DNA from: Flavobacteriaceae bacterium CRH
GTDB taxonomy: Bacteria > Bacteroidota > Bacteroidia > Flavobacteriales > Flavobacteriaceae
DNA: 64,000 nucleotides
Direction of reading: 5' to 3'
Assembly: GCA_001507425.1 (NCBI GenBank)
Contig: LMAJ01000018.1
Span: 39,784-103,783 of the forward strand
Shown here: in pieces, positions 36,307 through 45,758 of the stretch
Layout of the letters: the number at the start of each line of letters is the position of its first letter
Position numbering within the stretch: position 1 is the first letter of the stretch
The notes under the pieces: model-generated
The model's database searches: none
What the model was told of the DNA's origin: nothing
What the model saw: only the letters and a program-made list of their open reading frames with translations
Position numbers and translations under genes: made by a program

Positions 36307-36971
36307 TTAGTAAATTTAGTTGACTTTGGGTTTTATATTTGCCAAATAAAATCAATTACATTTAAATTACCTAATCTTATTTTGAAGTTTTTTGTATAGT
36401 ATTTTAAATAATAGTTTAAATATTACAATTTTAACAGAAAATATATTAATTTATTAAATGTTTTTCATTTGTAAATTGCGATGTGAGACTTTTAGCACAC
36501 ACATTATTTTGTTATTTGTAAGTTTAAAGATCTCTTTTGCCAGATTAATAAATGTGATTATTGATGCAAGTCATAAAGATATATCTGTTTAATATAAAAT
36601 GTATTACAAGTTATGTAGGTTTAAATACTGGTTTGTTGTATTAAAAATACCGGGTAATATTTTGTAAGTTATTTATAAAATTAAAATCTAATCCTATTTT
36701 AATTGATATTTAGTTGAATTGTTGATCAGAATAATTCAAATAGTCAAAATATAAATTTTGTTAAGATTTGCAATTTGTATCATTAGTAGTTATAATTAGT
36801 AAGTTAAAACTTATTTTTCATTTTAGTTATTAGGTTGAAATGCTTCTAAATTTCTAATATAAAAAATACAATAATTATATCATTTTTTGATTTCTTAATA
36901 TTATAAAATTAAAAAGCGATTCACTTTTTGGATAAAAGGAATCGCTTTTCAGAAATAATTTCAAATTAAAA
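36307..36971. other. Gene-free AT-rich region, 665 bp
   Basis: It lies between lpxD and msrB, both on the minus strand. Apart from the msrB terminator at 36912-36949 I see no open frame with coding character and no RNA gene. Confidence 0.4.
36912..36949 (-). terminator. msrB terminator
   Basis: AAAAGCGATTC and GAATCGCTTTT arms flank a 16-base loop, directly past the msrB stop on the minus strand. Confidence 0.75.
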
Positions 36972-37418
36972 TTATTCTTTTATTTTAGATAATGATACGG
37001 CATTTATGCAATAACGTAATCCGCTTGGTTCAGGACCATCAGGAAAAATGTGTCCTAAATGCGCATCACAGGTACTGCAAACAACTTCAACACGAATCAT
37101 TCCGTATGATTTGTCGGCATGATATGCAATTGCATTTTCTTTGATTGGTTGTGTAAACGAAGGCCAGCCCGTTCCTGATTCAAATTTTTCACTGGCATCA
37201 AAAAGCAAAGTCCCACAACATTTGCACTCGTAGATTCCAGGATCAAATAAACTGCAAAGTTCAGAACTAAATGATCTTTCTGTTCCTTTTAAGCGCGTTA
37301 CCTGATATTCTTCAGGGGTTAAGATCTGTTTCCATTCCTCCTCTGTTTTCTCCACTCTTTTTTCAGGAGTTGGATTTCCTTTATTTGTAAAACGAATTAC
37401 ATCGGCCCATTTTATCAT
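36972..37418 (-). CDS. msrB: Peptide-methionine (R)-S-oxide reductase MsrB
   Basis: It reduces Met-R-sulfoxide in proteins. The 148-residue protein has zinc ligands in CKCC (Cys65-Cys68) and CSTC (Cys114, Cys117), the GTGWPSF substrate stretch, HLGHIFPDGP and the catalytic Cys137 in RYCINAVSL. It has no signal peptide, so it is cytoplasmic. Confidence 0.96.
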   Translation of the reverse strand: MIKWADVIRFTNKGNPTPEKRVEKTEEEWKQILTPEEYQVTRLKGTERSFSSELCSLFDPGIYECKCCGTLLFDASEKFESGTGWPSFTQPIKENAIAYHADKSYGMIRVEVVCSTCDAHLGHIFPDGPEPSGLRYCINAVSLSKIKE

Positions 37419-37452
37419 ACGTTTAGATTTAAAATGAAAATTATTTTAATTT

Positions 37453-37517
37453 AACCATTAAGATATTAAGAAAAATTAAGTTTTTGCTTCTTAATAAAAC
37501 TTAATATCTTAATGGTT
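37453..37517. repeat. Long inverted repeat between msrB and prfB
   Basis: Arms AACCATTAAGATATTAAG (37453-37470) and the exact reverse complement (37500-37517) enclose 29 bases. It can act as a terminator for prfB on the minus strand. Its sequence is reminiscent of AT-rich intergenic repeats common in Flavobacterium genomes. Confidence 0.65.
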
Positions 37518-37545
37518 CAAAGGGAAATTTTAAATGTTTAAAATT

Positions 37546-38644
37546 TTATTCCTCTTCTTTTTGTCCCATCATCATTAAAAATGCTTTTAGGAAAGCATCG
37601 ATATTTCCGTTCATGACACCATCAACATCGCTGGTTTCGTAACCGGTACGAACATCTTTTACTAATTTATAAGGCTGCATTACATAATTACGTATTTGAG
37701 AGCCCCATTCAATTTTCATTTTTCCAGCTTCAATATCAGCGCGTTGTGCTTGTTGTTTCTTTAACTCAATTTCATACAATTGAGAACGCAACATTTGCAT
37801 CGCACGTTGTCTGTTGTCTTGCTGAGAACGTGTTTCAGAACACTGAACCTGAATTCCGGTTGGTTTGTGCACTAATTGTACTTTCGTTTCAACCTTGTTC
37901 ACATTTTGTCCTCCGGCACCACTAGAGCGAGAAGTTGTAATTTCGATATCGGCAGGATTAATGTCGATTTCGATACTATCATCTACAAGCGGATAGACGT
38001 AAACTGACACAAATGACGTGTGACGTTTGGCATTACTGTCAAAAGGCGAAATTCTAACTAAACGATGTACGCCGTTTTCTCCTTTTAAATATCCAAAAGA
38101 ATAATCGCCTTCAAATTCTAAAGTTACGGTTTTAATTCCCGCAACCTCACCTTCCTGAAAGTTCAGTTCTTTTATTTTATAGCCATAACTTTCTCCCCAC
38201 ATCATGTACATACGCATCAGCATTCCGGCCCAGTCGCAGCTTTCAGTTCCGCCGGCTCCGGCAGTAATCTGAACAACGGCGCTTAAACTGTCACCTTCGT
38301 CAGAAAGCATGTTTTTGAACTCGATGTTTTCAATATGAGTTTGCGTTGTGTTGTAATGCTCGTCTAATTCTTCTCCAGAAAGTTCTCCTTCTTTATAAAA
38401 ATCATAGGCAAGCTGCAACTCATCAGTAAGTTCGATGGCTTTGTTATAATCTTCGATCCACTTTTTCTTGTTTCGAAGGTTTTTTACAATGACTTCGGCT
38501 TCTTTTGCATTGTTCCAAAAATCGGGAGCGAAGGTTTTTTCTTCTTCGTTGGCAATTTCGATTAGTTTGGCATCAACGTCAAAGATACCTCCTCAACGCA
38601 CCAAGGCGCTCCACAATACCTTTTATTTGTTCGGTAGTTGTCAT
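37546..38644 (-). CDS. prfB: Peptide chain release factor 2 with programmed +1 frameshift
   Basis: RF2 terminates translation at UGA and UAA. Translation starts at ATG 38644, runs 21 codons to a UGA at 38581-38579 in the context AGGAGG-TAT-CTT-TGA-C, and shifts +1 (skipping the T at 38581) to continue to 37546, giving 365 residues, the usual length. The AGGAGG internal Shine-Dalgarno sits three bases before CTT. SPF (UGA/UAA recognition) is in RISPFDSNAKRHTSF and GGQ is in SSGAGGQNVNKVET. An in-frame start read at 38418 would remove the whole N-terminal domain. Confidence 0.96.
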
Positions 38645-38754
38645 AAATTAATAATAGTTTTATATGTTTTTTATAAATATTACGTTAATTTGGTTCCGGT
38701 TATTAATGAGTTAAAATTTATTAAAACTCACAAAGAATAACTATCAGTATTACG

Positions 38755-38762
38755 TAATTTTG
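38755..38762 (+). promoter_or_regulatory. -7 element of the threonine aldolase gene
   Basis: TAATTTTG (TAnnTTTG), 31 bp before the start at 38794. Confidence 0.45.
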
Positions 38763-38793
38763 TTGTACAAAAATAAGATATAGTTTTTAGAAT

Positions 38794-39813
38794 ATGGAAA
38801 TAAATTTAATTAGCGATACCATTACCAAACCTACATACGAAATGTTGCAGTATATGTTTAACGCACAAGTTGGTGACGACGTATACAAGCAAGATCCTAC
38901 GGTTATCGAATTAGAGACGAGAGTAGCCGAATTTTTTGGTATGGAAGCTGGACTTTTTTTTCCATCCGGAACTATGGCAAACCAAACCGCAATTAAATTA
39001 CATACACAGCCAGGAGAACAATTAATTGCCGATAAATATGCACATGTTTATCATTATGAAGGAGGAGGGGTTTCTTTTAATAGTGGCGTTTCATGTTGCT
39101 TAATAGACGGAGACAGGGGAATGATAAATGCCGCTCAGGTTGCCGCAGCGATTAACGATCCTGAGTTTTATCATAGTCCGTTAACGAGTTTGGTTTGTGT
39201 AGAAAACACGACCAATAAAGGCGGTGGTGCTTGTTATGAATTGGAAGATTTAAGAGAAATAAAAAAAGTTTGCGATGCTAATAATTTAAAGTTCCATTTA
39301 GATGGAGCCAGAATTTGGAATGCATTGGTAGCGAAAAGACAAAACCCGAAGGAATTTGGGGCCATTTTTGACACCATTTCAGTTTGTTTATCAAAAGGTT
39401 TAGGCGCGCCAATTGGTTCTGTTTTGCTTGGGTCTAAAGCCGATATTCACAGAGCATTAAGAATCAGAAAGATATTTGGAGGAGGAATGCGTCAGGTTGG
39501 TTATTTGGCTGCCGCCGGATTATATGCATTGGCACATAATATTGAAAGATTGGCCGAAGATCATAGAAGAGCAAAAGAAATTGCGGCTGTTTTAAGCACA
39601 AAACCCTGGGTTGCTGCAATAGAACCTGTAGAAACTAATATTTTGATATTTTCGCTAGCTGAAGGTTATAATGATCAGCTTTTAATAGAAAAACTAAAAC
39701 AAAAAAATATATCGATAAGCTCCATGGGGCATAATAAACTTCGTATCGTAACGCATTTAGATTATAGAGAAGTGATGCATACTTATGTAATTGAAACGCT
39801 TCAGAAGTTTTAA
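38794..39813 (+). CDS. ltaE: Low-specificity L-threonine aldolase
   Basis: A PLP enzyme of fold type I that splits threonine or allo-threonine into glycine and acetaldehyde. The 339-residue protein has the family start LISDTITKPTYEMLQ, VGDDVYKQDPTV, FFPSGTMANQ, KYAHVYHYEGGG, HLDGARIWNA (PLP-binding Asp) and CLSKGLGAPIGSVLLG with the PLP-binding Lys. MRQVGYLAAAGLYAL follows. It is monocistronic and is followed by a repeat-based terminator. Confidence 0.93.
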   Translation: MEINLISDTITKPTYEMLQYMFNAQVGDDVYKQDPTVIELETRVAEFFGMEAGLFFPSGTMANQTAIKLHTQPGEQLIADKYAHVYHYEGGGVSFNSGVSCCLIDGDRGMINAAQVAAAINDPEFYHSPLTSLVCVENTTNKGGGACYELEDLREIKKVCDANNLKFHLDGARIWNALVAKRQNPKEFGAIFDTISVCLSKGLGAPIGSVLLGSKADIHRALRIRKIFGGGMRQVGYLAAAGLYALAHNIERLAEDHRRAKEIAAVLSTKPWVAAIEPVETNILIFSLAEGYNDQLLIEKLKQKNISISSMGHNKLRIVTHLDYREVMHTYVIETLQKF

Positions 39814-39815
39814 AA

Positions 39816-39891
39816 TTTGTTTCAGGTTTCAGGTTTTAAGTTTTTGCATTACGCATAACCTGAAACCTGAAACAAATAAAACCTGAAACAA
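39816..39891. repeat. Inverted repeat with internal direct repeats, convergent terminator
   Basis: Arms of 20 bp (39816-39835 and 39857-39876) built from two copies of the unit TTTCAGG each; a third CCTGAAAC copy follows at about 39882. It separates the threonine aldolase gene from the convergent ebfC-like gene. Confidence 0.7.
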
Positions 39892-39895
39892 TTTT

Positions 39896-40216
39896 CTATT
39901 TAAACAAATTATCCATTCCCGGGATCATCGGCATATCCATTTTGGCAACGGCATCAAGTTCTCTTTCGTTTACGCTTGTAGCTTTTTCAATTGCTTTATT
40001 TAGAGTTACAATTAAGTAATCTTCAAGTTGTTCTTTGTCTTCTAATAAAGAATCATCGATAGAGATTGATTGTATTTTTCTATTAGCCGTTAATGTCACT
40101 TTTAATAATCCATCAGCACTTTGTTCGTCAATTAAAACAGTATCCAAACGCTTTTTTGTATCTTCAATTTTTTGTTGGGTCTCTTTAAGTTTACCCATCA
40201 TTCCCATTAAATCCAT
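39896..40216 (-). CDS. ebfC: YbaB/EbfC family nucleoid-associated protein
   Basis: A 106-residue DNA-binding protein that forms tweezer-like dimers. Its start has MGKLKETQQKIEDTKKRLD (long helix), then VTLTANRKIQSISIDDSLL (strands), and a C-terminal helix LIVTLNKAIEKATSVNERELDAVAKM. It has its own promoter (TAATTTTG at 40250-40243 on the minus strand). The usual dnaX or recR neighbours are absent here. Confidence 0.9.
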   Translation of the reverse strand: MDLMGMMGKLKETQQKIEDTKKRLDTVLIDEQSADGLLKVTLTANRKIQSISIDDSLLEDKEQLEDYLIVTLNKAIEKATSVNERELDAVAKMDMPMIPGMDNLFK

Positions 40217-40358
40217 TTTGTTGATTTTTAAATTATTTCATACAAAATTAGTATATTGCTATATTAAAACAATAGAATATTTTAAGAAAAAATTAATTCT
40301 GTTCTGTTGTGTTTATAGTATTTTTGCTGCTTCTTATATAAAAATTAATGCCTAACCA

Positions 40359-42419
40359 ATGCAAAACGATATAACGGCCCCACAAGCCAAAGTAATTTCA
40401 AAATCATTAAAAAAACATAAAGAAATACGAACGGATGATTATTTTTGGTTAAACGACCGTGAAAATCCTGAAGTTATTGATTATTTAAATAAGGAAAATG
40501 CTTATTACGAAAGTATGACAGCACATACAAAAGGGCTTCAGGAATCTTTATATGAAGAAATGAAGAGCCGAATTAAAGAAGATGATTCTTCTGTTCCTTA
40601 TTTTTATAATGGTTATTTCTATATTACCCGTTTTGAAACAGGTCAGGATTACCCGATATTTTCAAGAAAAAAAGGAAGCCTTTCTGCAGATGAAGAAATT
40701 TTATTCAACTGTAATGAGATGGCAAAAGGACATGCTTATTTTAAATTAGGAGGATTGAGTATAAGTCCGGACAATAAATTTGCCAGCTTTGGACTTGATC
40801 TTGTGGGAAGAAGAATTTACACTATTCAATTTAAGAACTTAGAAACAGGCGAAATTTTAGGAGATAAAATAGAAAATGCAACTGGCGGATCTGTTTGGGC
40901 AAATGATAATAAGACTGTTTTTTATACCAAACAAGACGAAGTTACTCTAAGAGCTGATAAAATTTTCAGGCATAAATTAAATACTGATTCATCTTCTGAT
41001 ATTTTGGTTTATAATGAAACTGACGATACTTTTAATGTTTCGATCAGCAAAGAAAAATCAAGAAAATATATTGTTATTGGTTCCGGAAGTACATTAACAA
41101 CAGAATACAGAATACTGAACTCTGATAATCCTGATGGAGAGTTTGAAGTGTTTCAGCCTCGTGTTCGTGGTTTAGAATACAGTATTTCGCATTATGAAGA
41201 CTCTTTTTATATTTTAACCAATAAAGACAAGGCAACCAACTTTAAGTTGATGAAAACGCCTGAAAATAAAACTGGAAAGAAAAATTGGGTTGATTTGATA
41301 CCGCATCGTGAAGATGTTTTGTTGGAGGATATTGAAATATTTAAGAACTTTTTAGTGGTTGAAGAGCGCTCAAATGGTTTAAATCATATCAGAATAATGC
41401 CATGGAATGATGAACCGGATTATTATCTTCCTTTTGGCAGCGAAACCTACAATGCTTATACGACAACCAATATTGATTTTGATACCGATATTTTACGTTA
41501 CAGTTATCAATCGCTTGCAACGCCATCGTCTGTAATTGATTTTAATATGAAAACTAAAACCAAAGAAATCTTAAAAGAGCAACAGGTTTTAGGTGGGAAA
41601 TTTGATAAAGAAAATTACATTGAAGAGCGCGTTTGGGCAACTGCAAGAGATGGAATAAAGGTTCCAATTTCGATGATTTATCGAAAAGGATTAGAGAAAA
41701 ATGGTAAAAATCCGTTGCTTCTTTATTCCTATGGTTCATATGGGATTACTATGGATACTTACTTTTCTTCAACACGACTTTCTCTGTTAGACCGCGGTTT
41801 TGTTTATGCCATTGCACATATTAGAGGAGGAGAAGATTTAGGAAGACAATGGTATGAAGATGGAAAACTGTTAAAAAAGAAAAATACCTTTACAGATTTC
41901 ATTGATTGCTCTAAATTTGTCATAAACGAGAAATACACTTCTGCTGATCATTTGTATGCTGAAGGAGGATCTGCCGGCGGACTTTTGATGGGCGTTATTG
42001 TAAATGAAGCACCGGAATTGTATAACGGAGTTATTGCTCAGGTTCCGTTTGTAGATGTTATTACAACAATGCTCGATGACAGTATTCCGCTAACAACAGG
42101 GGAATATGACGAATGGGGAAACCCTAATAATAAAAAATATTACGATTATATGTTATCGTATTCGCCGTACGATAATGTAAAAGCACAACAATATCCTAAT
42201 ATGTACGTTTCTACAGGATTGCATGATTCGCAAGTGCAATATTGGGAACCGGCTAAATGGGTAGCCAAGTTGAGAAATCTAAAAACAAACGATAATCTTT
42301 TGTTTCTCGATACCAACATGGATGCTGGACATGGCGGAGCTTCAGGACGATTTGAAGCTTTAAAAGACTTAGCAAAAGAATTTAGTTTTTTATTAGATTT
42401 AGAGAAAATTAAAAGCTAA
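40359..42419 (+). CDS. ptrB: S9 family oligopeptidase (protease II / oligopeptidase B-like)
   Basis: A 686-residue serine peptidase that trims short basic peptides. Residues 1-420 form the beta-propeller (IRTDDYFWLNDRENPEVIDYLNKEN at the start); the C-terminal alpha/beta-hydrolase domain has GGSAGGLLMG with Ser near 538, the Asp in LHDSQVQYWEP and His near 656 in DAGHGGASGR. The propeller start is the POP-family prolyl-oligopeptidase mark. There is no signal peptide. It may hydrolyse after Arg and Lys; exact specificity is unproven. Confidence 0.88.
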   Translation: MQNDITAPQAKVISKSLKKHKEIRTDDYFWLNDRENPEVIDYLNKENAYYESMTAHTKGLQESLYEEMKSRIKEDDSSVPYFYNGYFYITRFETGQDYPIFSRKKGSLSADEEILFNCNEMAKGHAYFKLGGLSISPDNKFASFGLDLVGRRIYTIQFKNLETGEILGDKIENATGGSVWANDNKTVFYTKQDEVTLRADKIFRHKLNTDSSSDILVYNETDDTFNVSISKEKSRKYIVIGSGSTLTTEYRILNSDNPDGEFEVFQPRVRGLEYSISHYEDSFYILTNKDKATNFKLMKTPENKTGKKNWVDLIPHREDVLLEDIEIFKNFLVVEERSNGLNHIRIMPWNDEPDYYLPFGSETYNAYTTTNIDFDTDILRYSYQSLATPSSVIDFNMKTKTKEILKEQQVLGGKFDKENYIEERVWATARDGIKVPISMIYRKGLEKNGKNPLLLYSYGSYGITMDTYFSSTRLSLLDRGFVYAIAHIRGGEDLGRQWYEDGKLLKKKNTFTDFIDCSKFVINEKYTSADHLYAEGGSAGGLLMGVIVNEAPELYNGVIAQVPFVDVITTMLDDSIPLTTGEYDEWGNPNNKKYYDYMLSYSPYDNVKAQQYPNMYVSTGLHDSQVQYWEPAKWVAKLRNLKTNDNLLFLDTNMDAGHGGASGRFEALKDLAKEFSFLLDLEKIKS

Positions 42420-42466
42420 TTAGAAATTTTTTGTTAAATTTGTAACCTATCGAGGTTATTTTAAAA

Positions 42467-42474
42467 TACCTTTG
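42467..42474 (+). promoter_or_regulatory. -7 element
   Basis: TACCTTTG (TAnnTTTG), 15 bp before ATG 42490. A second match, TAAATTTG at 42435-42442, lies further upstream. Confidence 0.4.
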
Positions 42475-42489
42475 ATTAACTATTTTTTT

Positions 42490-43530
42490 ATGAAAGAAGA
42501 AATAAATGCTTATAATAATGTTTTAGAATTAATAGGTAACACACCACTTATTAAGCTAAATAAAATCACCGAAGAGATAGAAGGAAATTTCTACGCAAAG
42601 GTAGAAGCTTTTAATCCGGGACATTCCTCAAAAGATAGAATAGCGTTATATATTATTGAAGAAGCCGAGAAAAAAGGAATACTTTCTCCAGGAGACACCA
42701 TAATCGAAACAACATCTGGTAATACAGGATTTAGTTTAGCAATGGTAAGCATTATAAAAGGCTATAATTGTATACTAGCAGTAAGTTCAAAATCATCGAA
42801 AGATAAAATTGACATGTTGAGAAGTTTAGGAGCTAAAGTATATGTTTGTCCCGCTAACGTTTCTGCAGATGATGAAAGATCATACTATAATGTCGCTAAA
42901 CGTCTGCATGAGGAAACAAAAGGTTCAGTGTATATTAATCAGTATTTTAATCAGTTAAATATTGATGCCCACTACAACACTACAGGTCCTGAAATTTGGG
43001 AACAAACTAAAGGAAAAATTACACATCTTGTTGCTTGTAGCGGAACCGGAGGAACAATCTCAGGAACTGCCAAATTCTTAAAAGAGCAAAATCCTAATAT
43101 TAGAATTCTTGGAGTCGATGCATTTGGCTCAGTATTAAAAAAATACCACGAAACAAGAGAATTCGATAACAAAGAAATTTATCCGTATCGTATAGAAGGT
43201 TTAGGTAAAAACTTAATTCCATCTGCAACAGATTTTGATATCATTGATAAATTCATGAAAGTAACCGATGAAGAAAGTGCCCACTCAGCCCGAGAGATCA
43301 CTCGTAAAGAAGGTTTATTTGTTGGATACACATCAGGAGCGGTAATGCAGGCGATTAAACAATATGCAGAAGAAGGTGAGTTTACAAAAGACAGTAATAT
43401 TATAGCTATTTTTCCTGATCACGGTTCTCGTTATATGAGTAAAGTATTTAGCGATGAATGGATGAATGAACAAGGATTCTTTGATAGTGTTAACGAAGAA
43501 GAAGTTCAAAAAATTGAATTTGTAAAGTAA
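42490..43530 (+). CDS. Cysteine synthase / cystathionine beta-synthase-like PLP enzyme
   Basis: A fold-type II PLP enzyme of 346 residues, started at ATG 42490 because the longer TTG frame lies on the promoter. It has NVLELIGNTPLIKLNKI, NPGHSSKDRIALYII (PLP Lys in SKDR), TSGNTGFSLAMV and SGTGGTISG (phosphate loop). The final 40 residues (EGLFVGYTSGAVMQA to the end) match O-acetylserine sulfhydrylase layout; the shape also fits the catalytic core of cystathionine beta-synthase. It likely makes cysteine or cystathionine. Confidence 0.85.
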   Translation: MKEEINAYNNVLELIGNTPLIKLNKITEEIEGNFYAKVEAFNPGHSSKDRIALYIIEEAEKKGILSPGDTIIETTSGNTGFSLAMVSIIKGYNCILAVSSKSSKDKIDMLRSLGAKVYVCPANVSADDERSYYNVAKRLHEETKGSVYINQYFNQLNIDAHYNTTGPEIWEQTKGKITHLVACSGTGGTISGTAKFLKEQNPNIRILGVDAFGSVLKKYHETREFDNKEIYPYRIEGLGKNLIPSATDFDIIDKFMKVTDEESAHSAREITRKEGLFVGYTSGAVMQAIKQYAEEGEFTKDSNIIAIFPDHGSRYMSKVFSDEWMNEQGFFDSVNEEEVQKIEFVK

Positions 43531-43897
43531 TTAAATTACTTCTAAAATATAAAGCTCCGAATATTTTTATTCGGAGCTTTTTTTATAAATCATATCCAAT
43601 TCTGACTCAATTATTTTTTTTAAATTTTAAACATAATAATTTCTTTAAAGTAAATTTCTTAAAATTGTAATAATAACGTATCTGAATAGGATGAATATCA
43701 AACTTATTTGAATTAAATTTACTATTTTAAGAATATCACTAAGATTTTAATGATTAAAAAGTAAGTAAAATCTTTTATTTCTGTCATTTCAACGATTATT
43801 TAGGTCATTTGTCGGTAAAATTTTTGATAAACTGTATAATAGTATAGATTAGATGTGTTAAAATGACACATGTTTTAATGCCCAACAAATCTACTTT
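43531..43897. other. Intergenic region with terminator and short palindrome
   Basis: It holds the terminator at 43551-43586 and, just upstream of the LamG gene, the short inverted repeat ATGTGT (43853-43858) / ACACAT (43866-43871), which could be an operator. No ORF of coding character is seen. Confidence 0.4.
43551..43586 (+). terminator. Terminator after the cysteine-synthase-like gene
   Basis: AAAGCTCCGAAT and ATTCGGAGCTTT perfect arms with a six-base loop and a T run. Confidence 0.85.
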
Positions 43898-44782
43898 ATG
43901 AAAAGAATACTACTCACAATAATGTTTGTAAGTTTTTTAAATGTTAATGCCCAAAATCCAATTCAGGAATTTAATTTCAACGGAAATCTGAATAGTAACG
44001 ATAAGACAATTTCGTTTGTTGGAACCGCTAATTTTGTCGCCGACAGAATGGGAGTTGCAAACGGAGCACAGCGACTTACCAACAAAGCTTTGCAAGCTGT
44101 AATTGGCGATCTTCCACAAGATAAAAAACCGCGATCTGTATCGATCTGGGTAAGATTTAATACTATTGTTGCGCCGAATTATATTTTAGGCTACGGTGGA
44201 GCAGCAAATGGCCAGTATTTTGGTTTGTTGCAGCAAGCCGCAGCAGGAGGAAATTCTGAAGTGAGTTTGGCGGGCTGGGGAGCTGGTAATGATGTTTTGG
44301 TTTCAATTCCGCTTGCAAAAGAGGTTTGGTATCAATACAGCATTACTTATGACGGAAATACTTCAAAAGTATACCGCAATGGCGAATTATTAAAATCAGT
44401 TGACGGAATTGCCCGCTTAACAAAAGGATACATTTTTAGACTGGGAGAACTAAACACAACAATTGGCGTTAATGCTGATATAGACGACCTAAAAATATAT
44501 AATGTTGCCATGACTGATGAGCAGGTTATGGAATCTTATAACAGTTCTAAACCTATTGCTGCTCCGGTAGTGGAGAAAGCGCCAGCCGTAAAAAAGGGCG
44601 CAGCAGATACAAAAACTGTAGCAAAAGCAGCAACACCTACAACTCCCGCAAACACTAATACAGTTTCTAAAAAAGTTGAGGTTTTCTCTCAAGGGAAAAA
44701 AATAATTGGAAGCAATGCTTCTAATATTGGCGACTTGCCGGAAGGGACTTATTTATTGAAGATAACTAATGGTCAGGATTGA
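43898..44782 (+). CDS. Secreted LamG/concanavalin-A-like domain protein with T9SS-like tail
   Basis: The 294-residue protein has a signal peptide (KRILLTIMFVSFLNVNAQ), a LamG-type jelly-roll domain at residues about 20-205 (QEFNFNGNLNSNDKTISF, SVSIWVRFNT, YQYSITYDGNTSKVYRNGELLKS, DIDDLKIYNVAMTDEQV) and an Ala/Thr/Lys/Pro-rich linker. It ends with KKVEVFSQGKKIIGSN and LPEGTYLLKITNGQD. The ending resembles the second half of a type A sorting domain but lacks the typical PNP strand, so secretion by T9SS is uncertain. Related DNA is found at 48310-48425. Confidence 0.8.
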   Translation: MKRILLTIMFVSFLNVNAQNPIQEFNFNGNLNSNDKTISFVGTANFVADRMGVANGAQRLTNKALQAVIGDLPQDKKPRSVSIWVRFNTIVAPNYILGYGGAANGQYFGLLQQAAAGGNSEVSLAGWGAGNDVLVSIPLAKEVWYQYSITYDGNTSKVYRNGELLKSVDGIARLTKGYIFRLGELNTTIGVNADIDDLKIYNVAMTDEQVMESYNSSKPIAAPVVEKAPAVKKGAADTKTVAKAATPTTPANTNTVSKKVEVFSQGKKIIGSNASNIGDLPEGTYLLKITNGQD

Positions 44783-44810
44783 TAATTCTTTAATTTCAAT
44801 TAATTGTTTA

Positions 44811-44853
44811 AAATCAAAAGCCTTCTGAATTTTCAGAAGGCTTTTGATTTTTA
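44811..44853. terminator. Bidirectional terminator
   Basis: Arms AAATCAAAAGCCTTCTGAA and the exact complement, with T runs, follow the LamG gene. On the minus strand it also borders the small frame at 44851-44928. Confidence 0.8.
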
Positions 44854-44928
44854 GCTTATAACGCTAAGTACTATAAATAAGATTACCAATATGATTACTG
44901 CGAATTTTGTGTATTTTGAGGTTTGCAT
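44851..44928 (-). CDS. Possible small membrane peptide, 25 residues
   Basis: ATG 44928 opens a 25-residue frame: MQTSKYTKFA then VIILVILFIVLSVIS, one hydrophobic helix after a short basic N-terminus. It ends inside the terminator region. It might be a real small membrane protein or a chance frame; no ribosome-binding site is evident, but this group often lacks one. Confidence 0.35.
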   Translation of the reverse strand: MQTSKYTKFAVIILVILFIVLSVIS

Positions 44929-44974
44929 TTGAATTGGTTTTATATATTAATTAACTATTGTAAACTACTATTAT

Positions 44975-45751
44975 CTATTTTTTGAAAACTCCATAAATAA
45001 AAATACTTTCGGGCATATTTCCACCTTCCATACAATAAATAACGGCTAATTCATCATTTTCCGAAATTTCAAATTGCCTAGAACTATGATCGTCGGTGTA
45101 AGCATAATAAATATCATTTTCTTCTTTTATTTTAAAATTATATTTCTTCGCTAATAAATCAAGTTCTGCTTTATCAAAATATCTAAAAGTTGATAATACT
45201 TTTACATTTTCTTTTATAATGTAAATTTTTTTCTTTTCAATTTCAACATATGAGTTGCTCCAGAGAGAATAATCTGTAGAACTTAGCCAATTATCGTATT
45301 GTTTAACCACATTATGTAATTTTACGCCATCAAAAAATATATAATGATCTGAAACTAAATCTAAATCATTATTAGGAACTTTATTATTTATTAATGTACT
45401 AGCATCTTCAATAATATAATTTCTCCAATCTCTTATAAAATCATAGATTTCTTGTGTTGTAATTTCTGAAATACATTTCCAGTCATTATAAGTATCTATT
45501 ACGAATGAAGTTTCTCTTTTACATTCAATGGAATAGACTTCATATCCAAAATCGTAATGTTCTAATTCTCCAGATATAACCTGTTCTAAGGAAGCTACTA
45601 TTTCATTTAAATAATCAAGCGTTAGATTTTTAATTTCTGTAGAAAAATGCTCACCGTAATTTTCTTCATTTTCAATTAATATTATTGAAGTTGATTTATT
45701 AATATTATCTCTTTCGTCTAGATAATTATATTTTTCAAATTTATATTTCAT
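44975..45751 (-). CDS. Protein of unknown function, immunity-like by context
   Basis: The 258-residue acidic protein has no signal peptide or membrane helix. The N-terminal half contains FGYEVYSIECKRETSFVID and ITTQEIYDFIRDWRNYI; the C-terminal half has YFDKAELDLLAKKYNF and ELAVIYCMEGGNMPESIFIYGVF. I do not recognise the family. It lies 7 bp after the stop of a broken gene tail (45759-45845), in the same order as toxin-tip then immunity gene. It is thus a candidate immunity protein. Confidence 0.62.
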   Translation of the reverse strand: MKYKFEKYNYLDERDNINKSTSIILIENEENYGEHFSTEIKNLTLDYLNEIVASLEQVISGELEHYDFGYEVYSIECKRETSFVIDTYNDWKCISEITTQEIYDFIRDWRNYIIEDASTLINNKVPNNDLDLVSDHYIFFDGVKLHNVVKQYDNWLSSTDYSLWSNSYVEIEKKKIYIIKENVKVLSTFRYFDKAELDLLAKKYNFKIKEENDIYYAYTDDHSSRQFEISENDELAVIYCMEGGNMPESIFIYGVFKK

Positions 45752-45758
45752 CTTTTAT

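Noticed and set aside
38468..38740. Plus-strand frame over the prfB 5' end
   Set aside because: It is antisense to the N-terminal domain of prfB, which is explained by the programmed frameshift.
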